Below, piece by piece: positions 7,268 through 10,083 of a stretch of 10,083 nt of DNA. A program made the position numbers and the translations under genes. Each line of letters opens with the position of its first letter. The stretch's first letter is position 1. Below the pieces are notes generated by a model. It saw only the letters and a list, made by a program, of their open reading frames with translations, searched no databases and was not told where the DNA came from. This DNA is from Gammaproteobacteria bacterium. GTDB taxonomy: Bacteria > Pseudomonadota > Gammaproteobacteria > Arenicellales > Poriferihabitantaceae. The stretch lies in contig JAIBDK010000058.1 of assembly GCA_024679435.1 (NCBI GenBank), forward strand, positions 1 through 10,083, read 5' to 3'.

Positions 7268-7819
7268 TTGGCATCGCTGCAAGATCAACTGTTAAAAGCG
7301 GGACTCGCTAATTCTGAAAAGGCGAAAAAGATTCAAAAAAGCAAACACAAACAGACGAAAGCCGCCCGCAAATCGGGGAAACCGGTAGTAAGCGATACGA
7401 AACTGGCAGCAGAAAGGACAATTTCGGAACAGGCTGAGCGTGATCGAGCCTTGAACATCAAAAAAGAGCAACGGGCCCATGAAAAAGCAGTCTCCGCCCA
7501 GATCATACAGCTTATTGAGAATAACCGGATTAAAGATCAGGAAGGAGAACATCCCTTCAATTTTGTGCATGAAAAAATCATCAAAAAAATACACATAACT
7601 CCGAAAATTCACAATCAACTAAGTTCAGGATATCTTGCAATCGTAGGCTACACCAGAAATCAGCAGATGACTTACGAGGTTGTTCCAACTATCGTGGCAC
7701 GAAAAATTGAAGAACGGGACCCCAAAAATGTAATTCACATAGCCGATGCAGAAACCCGGAAAACGTTAGATGATGACCCTTACGCGGAATTTGTCATCCC
7801 CGACGATCTGGTCTGGTAA
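7268..7819 (+). CDS. yaiL: DUF2058 family protein (YaiL-like), unknown function
   Basis: 183 aa, soluble, with no signal peptide or membrane segment. It matches E. coli YaiL in layout: an N-terminal SLQDQLLKAGL (3-13); a Lys/Arg/Glu-rich, probably coiled-coil stretch at about 18-75; QLIENNRI (81-88); PFNFVHEKIIKKIHI (96-110); a compact C-terminal domain with VVPTIVARKIEERD (138-151); and the hallmark acidic tail DDDPYAEFVIPDDLVW (168-183). The family is often labelled nucleoprotein/polynucleotide-associated, but I know of no firm biochemical function. The very basic N-terminal half would suit nucleic-acid or ribosome contact (inference). The start is TTG, forced by an in-frame TAA at 7253 and backed by AAAGGAA. 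The leader carries a long inverted repeat. A decarboxylase follows 81 bp later on the same strand. Confidence 0.9.
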   Translation: MASLQDQLLKAGLANSEKAKKIQKSKHKQTKAARKSGKPVVSDTKLAAERTISEQAERDRALNIKKEQRAHEKAVSAQIIQLIENNRIKDQEGEHPFNFVHEKIIKKIHITPKIHNQLSSGYLAIVGYTRNQQMTYEVVPTIVARKIEERDPKNVIHIADAETRKTLDDDPYAEFVIPDDLVW

Positions 7820-7838
7820 ATAATCGCACGAGTTTAAT

Positions 7839-7867
7839 TTGACAACACCTGCTTTAAGTGTTGTATT
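7839..7867 (+). promoter_or_regulatory. Candidate sigma70 promoter for the decarboxylase
   Basis: A consensus -35 TTGACA at 7839-7844 is followed after 17 bp by TGTATT (7862-7867), a 4/6 match to TATAAT. Transcription would start near 7874, about 27 nt before the TTG start at 7901. It overlaps a terminator-like hairpin, so the -35 match could partly reflect that stem. Confidence 0.35.
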
Positions 7868-7870
7868 CTT
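7842..7870 (+). terminator. Possible intrinsic terminator after the DUF2058 gene
   Basis: ACAACAC (7842-7848) pairs with GTGTTGT (7858-7864) across a 9-nt loop and is followed by the T-rich ATTCTT running into TTGATAAT. It begins 22 nt after the DUF2058 stop. The stem is short with few GC pairs, so it may attenuate rather than stop transcription into the decarboxylase. Confidence 0.4.
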
Positions 7871-7883
7871 TTGATAATAAAGT

Positions 7884-7893
7884 AAGAGACGGA
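7884..7893 (+). promoter_or_regulatory. Ribosome binding site of the decarboxylase
   Basis: The purine-rich AAGAGACGGA ends 7 nt before TTG at 7901. An in-frame TAA at 7883-7885 closes the frame upstream, leaving only GAG ACG GAT CCG CCA before the TTG. No other plausible start occurs until a GTG near residue 48, and the first ATG is near residue 160. Confidence 0.5.
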
Positions 7894-7900
7894 TCCGCCA

Positions 7901-10083
7901 TTGAATTCCGCAACAGAAGCCACAAACAGCCCTCCGAGAAAAAGTCTGGACTACTATCATAGTCCGACCCAGTTTCGATTTGACAGCTGGCACCAACTAT
8001 CTGAATATTCGGTAAGGCTCAGTGCCTGCAAATCCAGAAATGTGCCGGATACGACATTACACCAAAAAGTAAATTCTGTTTTAACAGATTTATCAACGCT
8101 GGAAGAGTACTCTGCGTTTCCTTCAGAGTCTGACATTGAAATTCTCTGGAGTCTATTTCGAAACAAAGACTATGAAACCTTGTCCTGGTGTGTGGAAATT
8201 ATCGTCAGGGCGCTATCAAGCGATAGCTATCGCATTCGTGAAATCGACCTCGCGTCGGCACTGGATATTAAAACCGAAGAACGCAAAGAGTACAGACGAG
8301 CAAAAACGGATACGGAATCTGACCATCAAAAACCTTATTTTGAAGTTTTGTTCGTAGATAAAAACTCCAAAGAAGAAATGCCCTCTCTAAAAAAAGGCTT
8401 TGCAAAAATAAGTCGGGATGAAGACAAGTTTGTTTACAATATAGTTTCCGTTCCAAGCTTCGAAGATGCACTGATTGCGATTCTGTTTAACTATAACATT
8501 CAGGCCTGCGTTCTTCGATACGAATTTCCGCTTCGCTCTAAGAATCATCTAAAAATTCTTCAACGCTATTTATCCTCAATTTCTGATGTTGAGTATGATG
8601 AGCTACCAGACATTGGTCATGGCCCTCTTCTTGGATACTATCTTTCTCAGTTGCGTCCAGAGCTTGATTTATATCTGGTTACGGACGAATCTGTTGAAGC
8701 GATTGCGGGAAGCTCTGCCAGAACATTCAAAAGAATCTTCTATCGACAAGATGACTTTCTCGAGTTACACCTCAATATTCTGAGAGGCATTCAGGAACGC
8801 TATGAAACGCCCTTTTTCAACGCGTTGAAATCTTATAGCCGGAAACCCACCGGGGTATTCCATGCTATGCCAATATCCAGGGGCAAATCAGTTACAAAAT
8901 CTCACTGGATCAGGGATATGGTTCAGTTTTACGGCATCAACATATTTCTTGCCGAAACCTCTGCTACTTCTGGGGGGCTGGACTCTCTCTTACAGCCACA
9001 TGGCCCGATCAAGAAAGCCCAGGAACTTGCCGCCCGCGCCTTCGGGGCACGACAAACCTATTTCGTCACCAATGGCACATCAACCGCTAACAAGATTGTT
9101 GTTCAAGCTCTGGTAAAACCCCGCGATATTGTTTTAATTGACCGGGACTGCCATAAATCGCATCACTACGGAATGGTTTTAGCCGGTGCCCATGTTTCGT
9201 ATCTGGATTCATATCCACTGCAGGATTTCTCTATGTATGGCGCAGTACCCCTTAGAGCAATCAAGCAGCAGCTTTTGAATTACCGCGATGCAGGAATGCT
9301 TGACCGGGTAAAGATGCTATTGCTAACAAACTGCACTTTCGATGGAGTTGTATACAACGTAGAAAAAGTAATGGAGGAATGTTTAGCGATAAAGCCAGAT
9401 TTAGTTTTCCTATGGGATGAAGCATGGTTTGCCTTTGCTGCGTTCACGCCGACCTATCGTCAGCGAACCGCTATGGCAACCGCTGAAAAACTGACTCGAA
9501 AATATCGATCTGCTGAGTACAGATTAAAATACGAGGCGCATAAAGAGTGGTTGTCAAAAAATCAGGATTCCGACACCCTGCTGGATTCTCCCCTTATGCC
9601 CGACCCTGATAAGGTTCGAATTCGGGTATATGCAACCCAGTCTACCCACAAGTCACTAACATCCTTGAGACAGGGGTCGATGATTCATATATACGACCAG
9701 GACTATAAGCTCAAAGTTGCCGAGCCGTTCCATGAAGCATTTATGACCCACACCTCTACCTCGCCAAACTATCAAATAATTGCATCGTTGGACCTGGGGC
9801 GACGGCAAGTTGAGCTCGAAGGCTATGAGATGGTGCAAAAACAGATTGAACTGGCCATGTCGATCCGTGAGCAAGTCGCGATTAGCCCCAGACTCAATCG
9901 GCATTTTCGCTTTCTGGTAGCCCGGGATCTGGTTCCTAACGAGTATCGTCAATCAAAAATTGAAGCTTATTTTGATTCAGACACAGGATGGTCCAATGAT
10001 CATCTCGAAACAGCCTGGGAGCAAGATGATTTCGTAGTCGATCCGACTCGACTCACGCTTTATGTGGGCGCCACCGGAGAGAT
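7901..10083 (+). CDS. Orn/Lys/Arg-family PLP-dependent amino acid decarboxylase (3' end outside window)
   Basis: 727 codons are present and the frame is still open at the window edge. It is a fold-type I decarboxylase releasing CO2 from a basic amino acid to give a diamine or agmatine (polyamine synthesis or acid resistance); which amino acid is not readable here. Residues 1 to about 145 are an N-terminal extension. About 146-245 is a receiver-like wing domain starting at PYFEVLFVD. The catalytic domain starts around 320, with TNGTS (390-394), His418 in DRDCHKS (stacks on PLP), Asp506 in DEAWF (binds the pyridine nitrogen) and Schiff-base Lys584 in QSTHKS, then HTSTSPNYQ. Asp506 to Lys584 is 78 residues against 37 in E. 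coli LdcI, because of a charged insert at about 526-572. By alignment with LdcC I expect a total near 930 aa. The start is TTG, forced by an in-frame TAA at 7883. Confidence 0.92.
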   Translation, partial: MNSATEATNSPPRKSLDYYHSPTQFRFDSWHQLSEYSVRLSACKSRNVPDTTLHQKVNSVLTDLSTLEEYSAFPSESDIEILWSLFRNKDYETLSWCVEIIVRALSSDSYRIREIDLASALDIKTEERKEYRRAKTDTESDHQKPYFEVLFVDKNSKEEMPSLKKGFAKISRDEDKFVYNIVSVPSFEDALIAILFNYNIQACVLRYEFPLRSKNHLKILQRYLSSISDVEYDELPDIGHGPLLGYYLSQLRPELDLYLVTDESVEAIAGSSARTFKRIFYRQDDFLELHLNILRGIQERYETPFFNALKSYSRKPTGVFHAMPISRGKSVTKSHWIRDMVQFYGINIFLAETSATSGGLDSLLQPHGPIKKAQELAARAFGARQTYFVTNGTSTANKIVVQALVKPRDIVLIDRDCHKSHHYGMVLAGAHVSYLDSYPLQDFSMYGAVPLRAIKQQLLNYRDAGMLDRVKMLLLTNCTFDGVVYNVEKVMEECLAIKPDLVFLWDEAWFAFAAFTPTYRQRTAMATAEKLTRKYRSAEYRLKYEAHKEWLSKNQDSDTLLDSPLMPDPDKVRIRVYATQSTHKSLTSLRQGSMIHIYDQDYKLKVAEPFHEAFMTHTSTSPNYQIIASLDLGRRQVELEGYEMVQKQIELAMSIREQVAISPRLNRHFRFLVARDLVPNEYRQSKIEAYFDSDTGWSNDHLETAWEQDDFVVDPTRLTLYVGATGE

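Noticed and set aside
8862..9116. 84-codon open frame on + within the decarboxylase region
   Set aside because: It is a shadow: the 7901 frame here encodes clear family motifs such as TNGTS and continues without a stop to the window end.

Overview
The window looks like chromosome of a free-living, probably aquatic, gammaproteobacterium. The evidence is moderate GC (upper 40s % by eye), an E. coli-type glyoxalase I tail, an E. coli ClsA-type cardiolipin synthase with near-identical length, a YaiL/DUF2058 protein, and a PlpD-like patatin/outer-membrane-barrel fusion. This combination is typical of Gammaproteobacteria. The genus cannot be fixed from the sequence alone. There are no transposases, phage genes, CRISPR arrays, tRNAs or rRNAs, and no gene-free stretch longer than about 170 bases.

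Layout: (1) 1-138, the 3' end of gloA on +. (2) 181-2301 on -, a fused ADP(NDP)-forming acyl-CoA synthetase. It is divergent, across 141 bp, from (3) 2443-3249 on +, a CaiD-like enoyl-CoA hydratase. Together they form a plausible acid activation and hydration/dehydration module for an unknown, possibly carnitine-like, substrate. (4) 3307-4770 on -, cardiolipin synthase. It converges on the hydratase with a small hairpin between them, and is divergent from (5) 4900-7098 on +, a secreted patatin phospholipase fused to its own POTRA domain and beta-barrel (type Vd, PlpD class). The two lipid genes share a 129-bp control region with an AT-rich dyad. (6) 7268-7819 on +, a DUF2058 (YaiL) protein whose leader carries a strong long-range inverted repeat. 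(7) 7901 to the window end on +, a large PLP-dependent Orn/Lys/Arg decarboxylase, truncated by the window edge. It has a long N-terminal extension and a charged insert inside the catalytic domain.

The DUF2058 gene and the decarboxylase both have TTG as their only reasonable start codon, because in-frame stops lie just upstream. All genes look intact apart from the two cut by the window edges. I see no clear evidence of an entirely new system. The items most worth checking are the acyl-CoA ligase/CaiD pair, the lipid-enzyme pair with its shared dyad, and the leader stem plus forced TTG starts in front of DUF2058 and the decarboxylase.
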